DNA of 64,000 nucleotides from Myxacorys californica WJT36-NPBG1 (lineage in GTDB: Bacteria > Cyanobacteriota > Cyanobacteriia > Leptolyngbyales > Leptolyngbyaceae), in the NCBI GenBank assembly GCA_019359315.1, contig JAHHHO010000011.1:47121-111120 (forward strand), given 5' to 3'. The position numbers and the translations under genes were made by a program. Below are positions 27,549-37,038 of the stretch, one piece after another (the stretch's first letter is position 1; every line of letters begins with the position of its first letter). The notes beneath the pieces were generated by a model. The model was given only the letters and a program-made list of their open reading frames with translations, had not been told where the DNA came from and did not search any database.

Positions 27549-28625
27549 TTAACGAACTTTTCCGTGTGTCGCAACCATATCAATCGGCTTGATGGTGTAC
27601 AGTTTCAACAACTGCCAGCCGTTAGAGAAATAGTACGGTAACTTCTGAAGCGTTTTTGTGAGTTTGGAGCCTTGCTTAGCCGCGATCTCGCTCAATTTCT
27701 CGTTGTTCTGAACGCACGTTTCCAGCCGCTTGTAGAAATCTGGATGCTTCACGTTCAGGATGACGGGGAAGACGCGACCAGCGGTTTGATTGGTCTTCTC
27801 AATCACTTCATACTCAAACTCACGGGTGTTCAAGCCCAGCGACTCGTAGAAGCCTGAGCGCTGAATATCGTTCAAGTACATCGTTGCGAACACAGACAGC
27901 AGGAAGAATCGACACCACAACTTCGCTTTCCAGTCATTTAGAAACTGAGGCTGGGCACGCATAACAGCATCAAAGAAGTCACCATGGCGATTCTCGTCCT
28001 GGCACCAGTTATCAAAGAATTTGAAAATAGGATAGAGCCGATCTTCAGGGTGCTGATCGAGATGATGGAAAATTGTGATGTAGCGCCAGTAGCCGATCTT
28101 CTCAGACAAGTAGGTGGCGTAGAAGATGAACTTCGGCTTGAAGAAGGTGTATTTGCGGCTCTTGGTCAAGAAACCCAAATCCAAGGACAGATTAAAGTCT
28201 GACAAGGCTTTGTTTAAGAAGCCTGCATGACGCGCTTCATCCCGTGCCATTAACGCAAAGCCTTCAGCTAAGAGGGGATGACGGTCTTTGAGCTTGCGAG
28301 ACAGTTCTTTGTAAAGCAAAAAGCCAGAAAACTCAGCTGTGCAAGAGCGTTCTAGAAATTCCACAAACATTTTGCGGGTTTCACCATCAATGTGATCCCA
28401 GGATTGCTCGAACTCAGCATCCCGCACAAAGTGATGGCGATTGTAATCGGTGCGAAACTCTTGGAGGAGGGCCCGAATCTCATCTTCGTTGCACGATAGA
28501 TCCATTCTCGCCATCTCTTCAAAGTCGGTGGTGTAAAACCGAGGCGTCAGAATGGTCTCTTTCGCTGGAACTTTGATTCCAGGGCGCAGTTCTTCAAAGC
28601 TAGGTTTTTTAAGGGAATCTACCAT
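27549..28625 (-). CDS. acsF: Aerobic Mg-protoporphyrin IX monomethyl ester cyclase
   Basis: From ATG 28625 ([20 protein letters not shown]) the protein has 358 residues, the family length; the frame is open for 13 more codons upstream. It has the two diiron motifs [10 protein letters not shown] plus [10 protein letters not shown], and [10 protein letters not shown], within a ferritin-like helical protein. With a small subunit and oxygen it forms the isocyclic ring E of chlorophyll. It is soluble but thylakoid associated. The gene is alone, with its own terminator; cyanobacteria may carry a second, low-oxygen paralogue elsewhere. Confidence 0.96.
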   Translation of the reverse strand: MVDSLKKPSFEELRPGIKVPAKETILTPRFYTTDFEEMARMDLSCNEDEIRALLQEFRTDYNRHHFVRDAEFEQSWDHIDGETRKMFVEFLERSCTAEFSGFLLYKELSRKLKDRHPLLAEGFALMARDEARHAGFLNKALSDFNLSLDLGFLTKSRKYTFFKPKFIFYATYLSEKIGYWRYITIFHHLDQHPEDRLYPIFKFFDNWCQDENRHGDFFDAVMRAQPQFLNDWKAKLWCRFFLLSVFATMYLNDIQRSGFYESLGLNTREFEYEVIEKTNQTAGRVFPVILNVKHPDFYKRLETCVQNNEKLSEIAAKQGSKLTKTLQKLPYYFSNGWQLLKLYTIKPIDMVATHGKVR

Positions 28626-28875
28626 GAGTATCCGATCGCTCTTGATAAGGGTTTCCTCTGGCAAAGTGGCGATAAGTTCACCACAGAGTAGGAGTTACGT
28701 CCCTCAGTGTACCAAGCTTGCTGCAAGGAAATTTCTGTGATCGCGTTAAGACTTGCAACAGATGTTTACATTTCGCAATACGGAGTTTCAGGGCTTGCAG
28801 TGTCAGTTTCTGGCGAATCCTGCGTAAAGTTTTTATGATTGTTCATAGTAGTCTCTGAAGCGTCGCTGAGAATCT

Positions 28876-29358
28876 ATGAACAAAGTTGGCACTACCTATG
28901 TTCTGTGGTTAGGAGGACTGCTAGGCTTTGCAGGACTGCACCGCTTGTATAACGGCGAAGTCCGCACAGGTTTGCTATGGCTGTTTACCTGGGGATTGTT
29001 TGGGGTCGGTCAGCTAGCAGATCTAATCTTCATTCCAAAGATGGTGGAGTCGCATAATGCTCGGTTAGGTAGCGGTCAGGGAACTGTGCCTCAGATTCAG
29101 GCAGTCGCGCTTGCTCAAACTCCGATCGCAGATCCATTGGGGCTTCGCTTCTCGAAGCAGCAGATCCTGATTGATTTGTTGAAAGCAGCGGATGCCAGAG
29201 GCGGCAAACTCTCAGTTACGCAAGGGGTAATGGCAACCGGAATTGGATTTATTGAGATCGAAGCTTTACTAGGAGACATGCTAAAGAGCGGGTATGTCGA
29301 TGTCAGCAACGATCCCGAAACCGGGATTGTTTTATATGAATTCAAAGAATTATCGTAG
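28876..29358 (+). CDS. TM2-domain membrane protein with C-terminal helical domain
   Basis: The 160-residue protein opens with a TM2 domain: [18 protein letters not shown], then [22 protein letters not shown], two membrane helices. Residues ~90-160 ([38 protein letters not shown]) resemble a winged-helix-like fold with a predicted wing ([11 protein letters not shown]). TM2 proteins are widespread and of unknown function. The soluble domain faces the cytoplasm if the N-terminal topology is usual. It is transcribed away from acsF. Confidence 0.85.
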   Translation: MNKVGTTYVLWLGGLLGFAGLHRLYNGEVRTGLLWLFTWGLFGVGQLADLIFIPKMVESHNARLGSGQGTVPQIQAVALAQTPIADPLGLRFSKQQILIDLLKAADARGGKLSVTQGVMATGIGFIEIEALLGDMLKSGYVDVSNDPETGIVLYEFKELS

Positions 29359-29399
29359 CCGTTGAATCCCTCATATCTCTTCATGAAAAAGCTCTTCAT

Positions 29400-29430
29400 G
29401 AAAAAGCGCGATTAGAAATCTAATCGCGCT
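29400..29430 (-). terminator. Terminator after the DUF2996 gene
   Basis: AGCGCGATTAG (29405-29415) and CTAATCGCGCT (29420-29430) form a perfect 11-bp stem, with TTTTT following on the minus strand. A near-identical TCTTCATGAAAAAGC direct repeat lies just before it. Confidence 0.85.
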
Positions 29431-29466
29431 CCATCGTATTCAAGTTAACTTGTCTTCAGAATTCCC

Positions 29467-30282
29467 TTAATTTCTCGTGAGCCATTTCTGCCCGTTGAGA
29501 CGCTGCACCGCTCCATAGACCAGCAGATCTAACGTGACTCGGCGCTCATCGATGAGAAAAGATTCCATGGTGCTGAAGCGATTGCTTTCTGCACAAGAAA
29601 ATCCTTTCAATCCATTGATCGTTTCATCGAAGAAGAAGATATTGAATTCTCGCAACTGCTTCTGATTGGATTGCCACTTGCCAACAATCTGCCAGCATTC
29701 CGGAGACTGATTGTAGCCTTTGATCGGAATTTTTCGCTTTTCAAACGAGAGATCGAGCGACGTTGCGCCCATCGTTTCGAGTCCTTTCTTCAAGGCAGGA
29801 ATATAGTGTTGCTGAATAAATTGGGTAAACGGCTTATCTTCCAACGCGGGCGGCTTCTCTTTTTTGGCTTTAGCTGGCTTCTCGCCATCTGCCGCCGCTT
29901 TGGCCTTAGCCGCAGGCTTTTCACCATCCGTCGCCGCTTTGGCAGCTTTCGCCTTGGCAGCAGGTTTTTCAGCGTCCGGTGCGCTATCAACTGTCTCTTC
30001 AGCAGTCTCTACCGCTGCTTTCACAGCTTTATCAGATGGAGAATCAGGCTTTGCGGTTTTCGCAACTTTTGGAACCGTTGCGTTAGGATTGTCCTCAGCA
30101 TTTACAGCGTCGGGATCAGGCGCATTCGCAGTCGGAATATCGGTAGTGGCAGGATCGCCTGTGCCCTTGATATGTTCGTCTACAACATCTGGCGCCATCT
30201 GAGCAGTTGAGTCTATCTGCTCGGTGGTGGTAGGCGGCTTGGTTTCCGCATCGTCTGGGCGCTTGGTCTCTTCGTCTGACAT
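29467..30282 (-). CDS. DUF2996-type protein with Ala/Lys/Pro-rich N-terminal extension
   Basis: The 271-residue protein has two parts. Residues 1-150 are low complexity: first acidic and Pro/Thr-rich, then a lysine/alanine repeat (AKAAKAATDGEKPAAKAKAA). Residues ~152-271 are a compact domain (FTQFIQQHYIPALKKGLE, FNIFFFDETINGLKGFSCAE, then a closing VYGAVQRLNGQKWLTRN) which I identify as DUF2996, a cyanobacterial/plastid family. The function is unknown. Repetitive linker codons are GC-rich, and slippage could change the linker length. Confidence 0.7.
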   Translation of the reverse strand: MSDEETKRPDDAETKPPTTTEQIDSTAQMAPDVVDEHIKGTGDPATTDIPTANAPDPDAVNAEDNPNATVPKVAKTAKPDSPSDKAVKAAVETAEETVDSAPDAEKPAAKAKAAKAATDGEKPAAKAKAAADGEKPAKAKKEKPPALEDKPFTQFIQQHYIPALKKGLETMGATSLDLSFEKRKIPIKGYNQSPECWQIVGKWQSNQKQLREFNIFFFDETINGLKGFSCAESNRFSTMESFLIDERRVTLDLLVYGAVQRLNGQKWLTRN

Positions 30283-30328
30283 GGCTCACAATCCTTTCAT
30301 CTTTCATTGAGCAATTCGATTTAATGAT

Positions 30329-30422
30329 AGCGAACTGTGGAGCTTGAAGGATGAGGGTTAGCGGATAGGAGGGAAAGCGAACTGTGGAGCTTGAAGGATG
30401 AGGGTTAGCGGATAGGAGGGAA
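30329..30422. repeat. Exact tandem duplication of 47 bp
   Basis: Units at 30329-30375 and 30376-30422 are identical. Each ends in GGATAGGAGGGAA, so each carries an AGGAGG sequence; the second copy is the ribosome site of the hydrolase gene at 30428. The duplication looks recent because no base differs. Confidence 0.95.
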
Positions 30423-30427
30423 ATAGA

Positions 30428-31252
30428 TTGGAGCTAAATGTAACGGTTGAAGGTCAGGGATATCCAATTTTATGTCTGCACGGGCATCCGGGATCGGGGC
30501 GCAGTATGCGGGTATTTACTCAGCATCTTTCTAAGCGATTTCGGACGATCGCGCCGGACTTGCGAGGCTATGGTCAAAGTAAGACGCGTCAAGATTTTGT
30601 CATGACGGATCATCTGAACGATTTGGAGCGGGTACTCGATCGCTATGCCATAGAGCGCGGTCTCATTTTAGGCTGGTCATTGGGTGGAATCTTGGCGCTG
30701 GAACTGGCCGTCAAATATCCAAAACGGTTTAGCGGCCTAATTCTTGTTGCAACGGCAGGGCGTCCGTGGAGCGGTCACCCACCCGTGAGTTTACAGGATA
30801 ATGTGTATACCGGGATCGCGGCGCTTATTAACTCGATCAAGCCAGGATGGGATTGGAATATTGAAACCTTTGCGAAGCGATCGCTGTTTCGCCACTTGAT
30901 TCAGCAGCATACGCCGTCTGCCTATCAATACATTGCAGACGACGCCATTTACGCGTTCCTGAATACGTCGCCAGCAGCAAACCGGGCGCTCAATACAGCG
31001 ATGCGAGGAGGCTACACTCGCGTTCAGGGATATGAAAAGATTGATTGTCCGTGTCTAATGCTGGCAGGAGAAGCAGATCGGCACATCAGCGCGATCTCTA
31101 GCCTAGAAACGGCGGAAGCCTTGCCGAACTGCGAGTCAAAGGTTTACCCGAATACGGCACATTTGCTGCCGTGGGAGATCCCGACTCAGATTTTAGAAGA
31201 CATTGATCACTGGCTGGAGTGGCATCCAGAGGCGATTGGCGCAACTGCATAG
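30428..31252 (+). CDS. Alpha/beta-hydrolase fold protein
   Basis: The start is TTG at 30428, chosen because AGGAGG is 8-10 nt upstream. The 274-residue protein has the oxyanion LHGHPGSGRSM, nucleophile elbow GWSLGG (Ser84), acid in AGEADRHI and His in PNTAHLLPWE. It is close to haloperoxidase- or lactonase-like hydrolases, but the substrate is unknown. Its SD lies in the second copy of the 47-bp tandem duplication. Confidence 0.87.
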   Translation: MELNVTVEGQGYPILCLHGHPGSGRSMRVFTQHLSKRFRTIAPDLRGYGQSKTRQDFVMTDHLNDLERVLDRYAIERGLILGWSLGGILALELAVKYPKRFSGLILVATAGRPWSGHPPVSLQDNVYTGIAALINSIKPGWDWNIETFAKRSLFRHLIQQHTPSAYQYIADDAIYAFLNTSPAANRALNTAMRGGYTRVQGYEKIDCPCLMLAGEADRHISAISSLETAEALPNCESKVYPNTAHLLPWEIPTQILEDIDHWLEWHPEAIGATA

Positions 31253-31301
31253 AACTTGCAGAGGAGCACGGAAACCTCTGATCAGATGTTTGTCGCCTCG
31301 C

Positions 31302-31592
31302 TTAAAACTGACCGCTCAAAATCCCAGAGGGCACTACGCGATCGTTTTTGTCATCGTACACGGTCAAGTTCTTCGGCTTGCATCGCATTACTTTGGCAGT
31401 AATGTTTTGTGCCCCTTCGCGCTCTAAATCTTCCACGTATCCACCTTGACTTGACGCTGCCATTTTCTGCGCAGGGAACGGACCAAAATAGTAGATGCAG
31501 CGTGGGTTCTCTGTTCTAATTTCAACCCACCAAGCCAGTCCAACCGCATCTAGAAGAGTTGTCAGAAGTTCGTTCATAAGATCAAATGCCAC
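31302..31592 (-). CDS. DUF1816 protein
   Basis: The 96-residue protein has the DUF1816 pattern WWVEIRTENPRCIYYFGPF, GGYVEDLEREGA, then RCKPKNLTVYDD. The family is specific to cyanobacteria and relatives; it has been compared with the phycobilisome linker CpcD domain but its function is not established. It stands between the convergent hydrolase and the minus-strand rlmB gene. Confidence 0.88.
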   Translation of the reverse strand: MAFDLMNELLTTLLDAVGLAWWVEIRTENPRCIYYFGPFPAQKMAASSQGGYVEDLEREGAQNITAKVMRCKPKNLTVYDDKNDRVVPSGILSGQF

Positions 31593-31702
31593 TTACATTA
31601 CAGAACTGTTTGTGAACGTTTTGAAGTTTGATCAAAAACCTAGTACTACGTTTCACACTAAACGAGGTTGCCCAAAAAAACCTCTGCTCTACTATGACTT
31701 AC

Positions 31703-31750
31703 AAACGAAATGCAAGCACAGATTTCTTTATACTGCCTTGCATTTCGTTT
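31703..31750. other. Inverted repeat, 14-bp arms
   Basis: AAACGAAATGCAAG (31703-31716) and CTTGCATTTCGTTT (31737-31750) are perfect complements with a 20-nt loop. It lies just after the rlmB stop (minus strand) and may terminate it, although no long T-run follows. The rest of 31593-31795 holds no gene. Confidence 0.55.
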
Positions 31751-31795
31751 TGCAATCGTCTTTGTGTCCAAATCATGCAGGGATCGCATTGGGGA

Positions 31796-33382
31796 TCATG
31801 TTGGCTTGACTGAATCAAGATGAATCGTTGTTGTCCAACGTTGCCGAAACACTTCGTAAAGTGTCATCCCTGCGGCAACCGAAGCATTTAGGCTAGGAGT
31901 CTCACCTTGTAAGGGGATAGACACTAGGACATCGCAACTTTTTTGAGTCAGAAGATTTAATCCTTCTCCTTCCGCACCAATCACTAAAACAGAAGCTTTG
32001 GCAAATTTCACAGTATGAATTGGCTGACTGGTTTCGGCGGCGGTTCCATAAATCCAGAATCCGGCTGCTTTGAGATCATCTAAAGCTCGAGCAAGGTTAA
32101 CAACTCTTGCGATCGGAAGCTTATCTAGCGCACCTGCTGCCACTTTCATCACAGTAGAAGTGACACCCACTGCACGACGCTGAGGAATGACCAGTCCTTG
32201 CGCTCCCAGCGCTTCAGCCGTCCGAACAATTGCCCCTAGATTGTGGGGATCAGTAATGCCATCGGCGACAATAATCACAGGTTGATCGGTAGCGGCTTTT
32301 GCCTGCTCGATCAGATCGCCTAGCTCCAAGTATTCGTGGGCTGCCACTTGAGCGGCGATGCCTTGATGATTCGCGCGATGAGTAATTTGATCCAATCGCT
32401 GAGGGGAAACTTCATCGATCACGGCACCATTCGCTTTCGCTTGATTCAACAACCCATGAAAGCGGCTGTCGTACCGGAGCCTAGAAGTAACCCAAATTTT
32501 GTTTAAGGTGCGATCGCCCTCCAAGGCAGATAGGAGCGTATGGCGTCCATACAGCAGATCGAGAGATTCTTCTGCTTCTGCAAACGGCGAACCAACCTCG
32601 GCATCTAAGGCGCGATCGTAGTCTCGTTTGTTGGCACCGCTAAAGCTTCCGTAGCGATCTTGTTTGCCCTCGCGAAACTCTCGCCCGGGCTTACCAAATT
32701 GTCGATCGCCAGAACTTGGGCGAGAATCGCCCTCAAATCGTCGCTCTCGTGACGCGTTCCGAGGTTCATCCCGGTCAAATCGCTTGCCGCCACCCGTCTC
32801 AGGTCGCCGCTCTCGCGATTCAGGACGGGGCGAGCGATCAGGTTTACCAAATCGTCGATCGCCAGAACTTGGGCGAGAATCGCCCTCAAATCGTCGCTCT
32901 CGTGACGCGTTCCGAGGTTCATCCCGGTCAAATCGCTTGCCGCCACCCGTCTCAGGTCGCCGCTCTCGCGATTCAGGACGCCGACCATCGCGCTTGTCAT
33001 ACCCGCCGCGACTGGCTCCGCCAAACTCTGAAGAATTGCTGTCCCGCCGCTCTCTCGACCCGTCACGCGCATCTCGTTTGCCCTGATAGCCGCCACCACG
33101 CTCGTCAAATCGGCGTTCTGGCTGGCCCTCTCGATTCGCTCTGCCAAATGCTGAAGAACTGCGATCGGAGCGCTTTTTCGGGCTCTCACGGCGCACATCC
33201 CGCTCCTCCGAGTAGTTGTCAGAAAAATCGGAGCGATCGCGGGGTGCATCGTCATCAAAGCGCTTTCGCCGCAGGGTGGGCGCGCTAGGACGCGAACCGC
33301 CAACAATGGGACGCTTGCCCTTAAATCTAGGTTTCTTACCTGACCGATTGGGGGAGTTAAAGTTGCGCTTCTCGGTAGCCAT
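31796..33382 (-). CDS. rlmB: 23S rRNA 2'-O-ribose G2251 methyltransferase (RlmB/TrmH family) with charged N-terminal extension
   Basis: From ATG 33382, which has AGGAAA upstream, the protein has 528 residues. The C-terminal ~250 are a standard SpoU domain: [12 protein letters not shown] substrate-binding start, then the knotted methylase with [30 protein letters not shown] and the [17 protein letters not shown] motif 3. The N-terminal ~270 residues are a low-complexity Arg/Asp/Ser/Gly extension ([19 protein letters not shown] type), with a 51-residue near-exact duplication. It may bind RNA non-specifically. rlmB follows mrnC on the same strand (gap ~150 bp), a pair that fits ribosome maturation. 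Confidence 0.92.
   Translation of the reverse strand: MATEKRNFNSPNRSGKKPRFKGKRPIVGGSRPSAPTLRRKRFDDDAPRDRSDFSDNYSEERDVRRESPKKRSDRSSSAFGRANREGQPERRFDERGGGYQGKRDARDGSRERRDSNSSEFGGASRGGYDKRDGRRPESRERRPETGGGKRFDRDEPRNASRERRFEGDSRPSSGDRRFGKPDRSPRPESRERRPETGGGKRFDRDEPRNASRERRFEGDSRPSSGDRQFGKPGREFREGKQDRYGSFSGANKRDYDRALDAEVGSPFAEAEESLDLLYGRHTLLSALEGDRTLNKIWVTSRLRYDSRFHGLLNQAKANGAVIDEVSPQRLDQITHRANHQGIAAQVAAHEYLELGDLIEQAKAATDQPVIIVADGITDPHNLGAIVRTAEALGAQGLVIPQRRAVGVTSTVMKVAAGALDKLPIARVVNLARALDDLKAAGFWIYGTAAETSQPIHTVKFAKASVLVIGAEGEGLNLLTQKSCDVLVSIPLQGETPSLNASVAAGMTLYEVFRQRWTTTIHLDSVKPT
32694..32979 (-). repeat. 153-bp direct duplication inside rlmB
   Basis: Two copies starting about 32694 and 32847 share more than 130 nearly identical bases (period 153 bp = 51 codons). 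Because it is a multiple of three the reading frame is kept. The few differences (for example RRFGKP against RQFGKP) show a recent event. Confidence 0.9.
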
Positions 33383-33529
33383 AGTAATTTTTCCTGACAG
33401 AGTGAATAATCGGTCGACGGTAAAGAAACCAGTCAACGGTGAAGAGGTATTCAGTTGCGATGGAAATCTAAGACGCCGAATCTTGAAATCGCAAGATATC
33501 GATTCTAGCGTCTAATTTCCTTTCCCTGG

Positions 33530-34024
33530 TTATCCCTTTATCTCTTCGTCCAATTTTAGAGTGCTCAACAACTCTAGAAGGCGCGATGGATCGGTGAGGT
33601 AAAGGTAACCTACCAGTGCTTCGAGGCTTGTTGCTTGTTGATAAATTTCGGGATTAAGCCGCTTTGGGCGGTTAGAAGCAGCATTGCGACCGCGTTTGAG
33701 AATCTCTTGTTCGATCTCGGTTAGGTGAGGCAGCAGCGATCGCAGGTGGTCTGCCTGTTGCTCGGCGCGGACTTGAGCGACGACTTGACGATGATAAGTG
33801 TCCGATCGTTTTGGGGGCAATAGGTAATGCTGACGGATGTAGAGCTCATAAACCGCGTCGCCCAAATAGGCTAAAGCAGCAGGGGCAAGACATTGAGCTT
33901 GAGCAGAAGACACAGATTGGTTTGCACTGAGCCGTAAACCTAAGTAACTGCCAATAATGAAAGGAGAGGGATTGTTAGAGATCCCTGAATTATTATCCAC
34001 TGCTCTTCTGTGTTGTTCCAACAC
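33530..34024 (-). CDS. mrnC: Mini-ribonuclease III
   Basis: The 164-residue protein has the RNase III-like fold without a double-strand-binding domain: LAYLGDAVYELYIRQ with the catalytic Asp, HRQVVAQVRAEQQA, the RGRNAAS motif and ATSLEALVGYLYL with the second acidic residue. It matures 23S rRNA ends in the family; in cyanobacteria Mini-III also acts in other rRNA processing. The start is TTG at 34024; an alternative start would be within the first ~30 poorly conserved residues. It is upstream of rlmB. Confidence 0.93.
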   Translation of the reverse strand: MLEQHRRAVDNNSGISNNPSPFIIGSYLGLRLSANQSVSSAQAQCLAPAALAYLGDAVYELYIRQHYLLPPKRSDTYHRQVVAQVRAEQQADHLRSLLPHLTEIEQEILKRGRNAASNRPKRLNPEIYQQATSLEALVGYLYLTDPSRLLELLSTLKLDEEIKG

Positions 34025-34061
34025 CCTACCCGCTCTGAACCTGACTGCTCTTCAAATCACT

Positions 34062-34092
34062 AAAAAACCGACTATCTAAGTATAGATAGCGG
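34062..34092 (-). terminator. Rho-independent terminator after the STAS gene
   Basis: On the minus strand CCGCTATCT and AGATAGTCGG pair (one mismatch), followed by TTTTTT. Confidence 0.8.
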
Positions 34093-34113
34093 CTCTTTAG
34101 ATCTAAACCAAAT

Positions 34114-34482
34114 CTAGGCGGACTTGATATTCTCAATCGCCACATCCACGGAGGGTTGTAGCGCCAAAAACTTCTCCAAGCGTACTAATTTGACGGTTTG
34201 CGTCACCCGTGGGTTGGTTACGATTTGCATCGTACCACTGGCAGACTGAGCTTTCTTAGCAATCTGTACTAATGCGCCAAGCCCGGAACTATCAATGAAA
34301 TCGATAGTAGACAAGTCGAGTACGACATTTCTTGGACCATCATCAACACATTTTGACAAAACCTTGCGGAAGGTTGGCTCAGAAAATGCATCCAACAGAC
34401 CTGTAAGGCGAAATAATTGATAATTATCCCTAACTTCTCGTGTGCCTCTTAGACTAACTGTTAGGGTAAGTTGCTCAGGAAT
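34114..34482 (-). CDS. STAS-domain protein (anti-anti-sigma type), probable ATT start
   Basis: The protein of ~122 residues has the STAS core NVVLDLSTIDFIDSSGLGALVQIAKKAQ, with the phosphorylatable Ser in DSSG, followed by VTNPRVTQTVKLVRLEKFL. The frame is open upstream to a TAG at 34494, but no ATG, GTG or TTG occurs until TTG 34395, which would remove strand 1 (LTLTVSLRG..NYQLFRLTGLL). I choose ATT at 34482 because AGGAGG ends 5 nt before it. Such proteins bind partner-switching kinases, and the phosphorylation site is kept. It is alone and has its own terminator. Confidence 0.75.
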   Translation of the reverse strand: MPEQLTLTVSLRGTREVRDNYQLFRLTGLLDAFSEPTFRKVLSKCVDDGPRNVVLDLSTIDFIDSSGLGALVQIAKKAQSASGTMQIVTNPRVTQTVKLVRLEKFLALQPSVDVAIENIKSA

Positions 34483-34493
34483 AGCTCCCTCCT
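34480..34493 (-). promoter_or_regulatory. Perfect Shine-Dalgarno plus ATT start codon
   Basis: On the minus strand AGGAGG (34493-34488) is 5 nt from ATT (34482-34480). A stop codon (TAG) overlaps the SD in the same frame, so no upstream start is possible. Confidence 0.65.
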
Positions 34494-34820
34494 AGCGCTG
34501 ACATGAAATCTATGAATTCGAGGCTTAAGTATACACTCTTGTAAGGCAGTTTGCTACTACCAGGGAAGGAAATTGAAAAAGGGATGAGACGTGAAATGGT
34601 GATGGCACTTGGATAGGTGTAACTTGATTCAGATAGCCCAGTAGTGGTGTAGACCTGTTGATCAGCTTCAATGCCGTGTTGTAAAGACGAACAATTTACC
34701 TCTAAAGGGCTGGATCAAGGATGGATCGTTCAAGCACAGGTCTACAACATCACCCACCCGACCGTCATGACCTGTTGCTGCTAAGCGTTGCTAGGGACCT
34801 CCGCTCATCCCTCATCCCTT
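34483..34820. other. Spacer between STAS gene and carA
   Basis: There is no gene. It holds the STAS promoter region and the inverted-repeat segment listed separately; nothing else is recognised. Confidence 0.5.
34648..34746. ncRNA. Candidate structured noncoding RNA, 99 nt between 11-bp inverted repeats
   Basis: TGTAGACCTGT (34648-34658) and ACAGGTCTACA (34736-34746) are perfectly complementary and could close a ~77-nt internal region. It lies in a 338-bp spacer between the STAS gene and carA that has no coding frame. It is the size of a small RNA, but no SRP, 6S or tRNA signature is seen. A transposon footprint (small MITE) is the other explanation. Confidence 0.3.
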
Positions 34821-35963
34821 CTACCGCCCTTCCCGCATTGCTTTAACGAATTCCTCAAACAAGTAGTCCGCATCATGGGGACCTGGACTTGCTTCTGGGT
34901 GGTACTGAACAGAAAATAGGGGAAGCGTCTTGTGACGCAATCCGGCGATCGTTTGGTCATTCAGATTCAAATGCGTCACCTCGACCGAGGTATCGGGCAA
35001 CGAGTCAGCAGCGATCGCAAAGCCGTGATTCTGACTGGTAATCTCGATTTTCTGCTTCAGTCCCGCCGGTTGATTCAGCCCGCGATGCCCAAACTTGAGC
35101 TTAAACGTTTCTGCTCCAAGAGATAGCCCTAAGATTTGATGCCCCATACAAATGCCAAACACAGGCTTTTGGGCTTCTAATAGCGCTTTTGTGGTTGCAA
35201 TGCCGTCTAAATTGGCTGCCGGATCGCCGGGTCCGTTCGATAGAAAAATGCCGTCAGGATTATGCTTGAGAATCTCATCGGCCGGGGTGTCCGCTGGAAC
35301 AACAACCACACGACAGCCATAACTCGCCAACCGACGAAGAATATTACGCTTAATGCCAAAATCAAGCGCCACAACCGTCAACAGTTCTAAACCATCGGGT
35401 AGTGCTGTAGGACTAAATTCCCACTCTTTGTCGGTAACTTCTGACCATTCATACACTTCTGGCGTTGTCACTTCTTTGACTAAGTTTAATCCCGCCATGC
35501 TGGGCGCATCTTGCACCTGCTCTAATAATTCCGACGGATCAAGAACGTCAGTCGAGATGGCTCCGTTCATAGCCCCAACAGAGCGCAGCTTGCGAGTCAG
35601 AGAACGGGTATCGATACCGTAAATGCCGACGACATTATGCTGCTTCAAGTAATCTGGCAATGATTGCGTCGATCGCCAATTACTGGGGCGATCGCAGATG
35701 TTGCGAGCGATCGCTCCTTTAGCATGGGGGGCATTCGATTCTTCATCCTCCAGATTCACGCCCGTATTGCCTAACTCCGGGTACGTAAACGTAATAATTT
35801 GCCCCCGATAGCTTGGATCGGTCAGCACTTCTTGATAGCCCGTCATGCCCGTATTGAACACAACTTCTCCAAGGGTAGTTCCCGTAGCCCCAAACGAAAA
35901 GCCCGAATACGTCGTGCCATCCGCTAAGACAAGTAATGCAGGTTGAGCGGCAGTGAGAGACAT
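34821..35963 (-). CDS. carA: Carbamoyl-phosphate synthase small (glutaminase) subunit
   Basis: From ATG 35963 ([16 protein letters not shown]) the protein has 380 residues; the open frame reaches further upstream but not as conserved sequence. It has the CarA N-domain with [15 protein letters not shown] and the class I amidotransferase: LSNGPGDPA, the nucleophile in FGICMGHQ, and the His-Glu pair in [12 protein letters not shown]. It supplies ammonia from glutamine for carbamoyl phosphate (pyrimidines and arginine) with CarB, which is not here. It is divergent from the protease gene. Confidence 0.96.
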   Translation of the reverse strand: MSLTAAQPALLVLADGTTYSGFSFGATGTTLGEVVFNTGMTGYQEVLTDPSYRGQIITFTYPELGNTGVNLEDEESNAPHAKGAIARNICDRPSNWRSTQSLPDYLKQHNVVGIYGIDTRSLTRKLRSVGAMNGAISTDVLDPSELLEQVQDAPSMAGLNLVKEVTTPEVYEWSEVTDKEWEFSPTALPDGLELLTVVALDFGIKRNILRRLASYGCRVVVVPADTPADEILKHNPDGIFLSNGPGDPAANLDGIATTKALLEAQKPVFGICMGHQILGLSLGAETFKLKFGHRGLNQPAGLKQKIEITSQNHGFAIAADSLPDTSVEVTHLNLNDQTIAGLRHKTLPLFSVQYHPEASPGPHDADYLFEEFVKAMREGR

Positions 35964-36137
35964 AGCACAGTTACGATAAATTCCCCTCATTATTCCACGA
36001 GTTTTTGATTTCCGGGGGGTGGCAACGGGGTTTGTTGGGAAATGTGTAAAGAGTAGACGGATTCGCCGAGGGGATGATGGTGTTCTGCTGATTTTTGGAA
36101 CTCTTAAGGTAATACTCTCCCTATCTGATGTCACTCC

Positions 36138-36989
36138 ATGCCCAAGTCTTTTCGCGCTGGCACACTCCTACTCGCGATCGCAGGCGTTTTTGCCTTGAGC
36201 AACTTGGCGTGTAGTCAGGTGCATTCTGCCAAAGTAAAACCGCCACAAGCTAAACCGACTGTACCAGAAAAGACGCCTGCGCCTCAGGAGACGCCTCAAG
36301 ATGAGAGCTATCGACTGGCAATGGACCGCGCAGATAGTGCAAAGAGCATTACTGAATCGGCTCAGTCGCCAGAAGATTGGGAACTCGTGATCGGACGGTG
36401 GCGAGACGCGATCGCGCTGCTCAAACAAGTGCCTAACGCTGATCCCAATAAAAAATTTGCGATTCAAAAACTTCGAGAGTATCAGCGCAACCTTGTCGTA
36501 GCAGAACGTCGGGCCAGAGGAATGGGCAAGGAGAATATCAAGGTTATTGATCCGGGGTTTAGCATCGACCCACCGATCAGCAAAGCGGAGTCAGCACCGA
36601 GTTATAGCGAGGGAGACAACGTTTATCGCGTCAAGATTAAATATCGTAAAAACCGAATTCCCGTGATTGATGTGGTGTTTAACGGCAGTCAGCGCTATGA
36701 AATGATGGTCGATACAGGCGCATCTAGCACGATGATTAATGAGGAAATGGCAGAGCGCTTGGGCGTCAAAGTCGTTGGCACAACCAAAGCCCAAACTGCC
36801 GCAGGTGTCGCAAACGTGCAGATCGGGTTTCTTCGCTCGATTGCGGTAGGAAATAATACGATCGTGGATGTGCCAGTCTCGATCGGCCCACTGGATATCG
36901 GGCTACTCGGTCACGATCTATTTGGAGACTGTGACCTCTCGATCAAACGGGATGTGGTGGAATTTGCACAATGTCAGAAGAATAAATGA
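36138..36989 (+). CDS. Retropepsin-like aspartic protease, exported
   Basis: The 283-residue protein starts with a signal peptide ([18 protein letters not shown], possibly a lipobox variant), then a Pro/Lys-rich linker and a helical region at ~55-130. The C-terminal ~115 residues are a clan AA single-lobed aspartic protease: [23 protein letters not shown] with the DTGAS active site, and [13 protein letters not shown]. It should dimerise to be active. Related bacterial proteins are annotated as TIGR02281-type aspartyl proteases; their substrates are unknown. It is divergent from carA. Confidence 0.85.
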   Translation: MPKSFRAGTLLLAIAGVFALSNLACSQVHSAKVKPPQAKPTVPEKTPAPQETPQDESYRLAMDRADSAKSITESAQSPEDWELVIGRWRDAIALLKQVPNADPNKKFAIQKLREYQRNLVVAERRARGMGKENIKVIDPGFSIDPPISKAESAPSYSEGDNVYRVKIKYRKNRIPVIDVVFNGSQRYEMMVDTGASSTMINEEMAERLGVKVVGTTKAQTAAGVANVQIGFLRSIAVGNNTIVDVPVSIGPLDIGLLGHDLFGDCDLSIKRDVVEFAQCQKNK

Positions 36990-37038
36990 GTTAGATGAAT
37001 AAGCGGGCAAGACTTCTTTCCACTTTTTTACTTCTCTA

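Noticed and set aside
29671..30210. Long plus-strand ORFs opposite the DUF2996 gene
   Set aside because: Antisense to Ala/Lys-rich codons; the minus-strand product has a recognisable C-terminal domain and a terminator.
32605..33306. Long frames on both strands inside rlmB
   Set aside because: Open only because of the repetitive Arg/Asp/Ser codons and the 153-bp duplication; rlmB is the conserved product.
34648..34746. SRP RNA or 6S RNA
   Set aside because: The size fits SRP RNA but the conserved GGTCAGG..GGAA..AGCAG apical part is missing; 6S is longer with a different fold.
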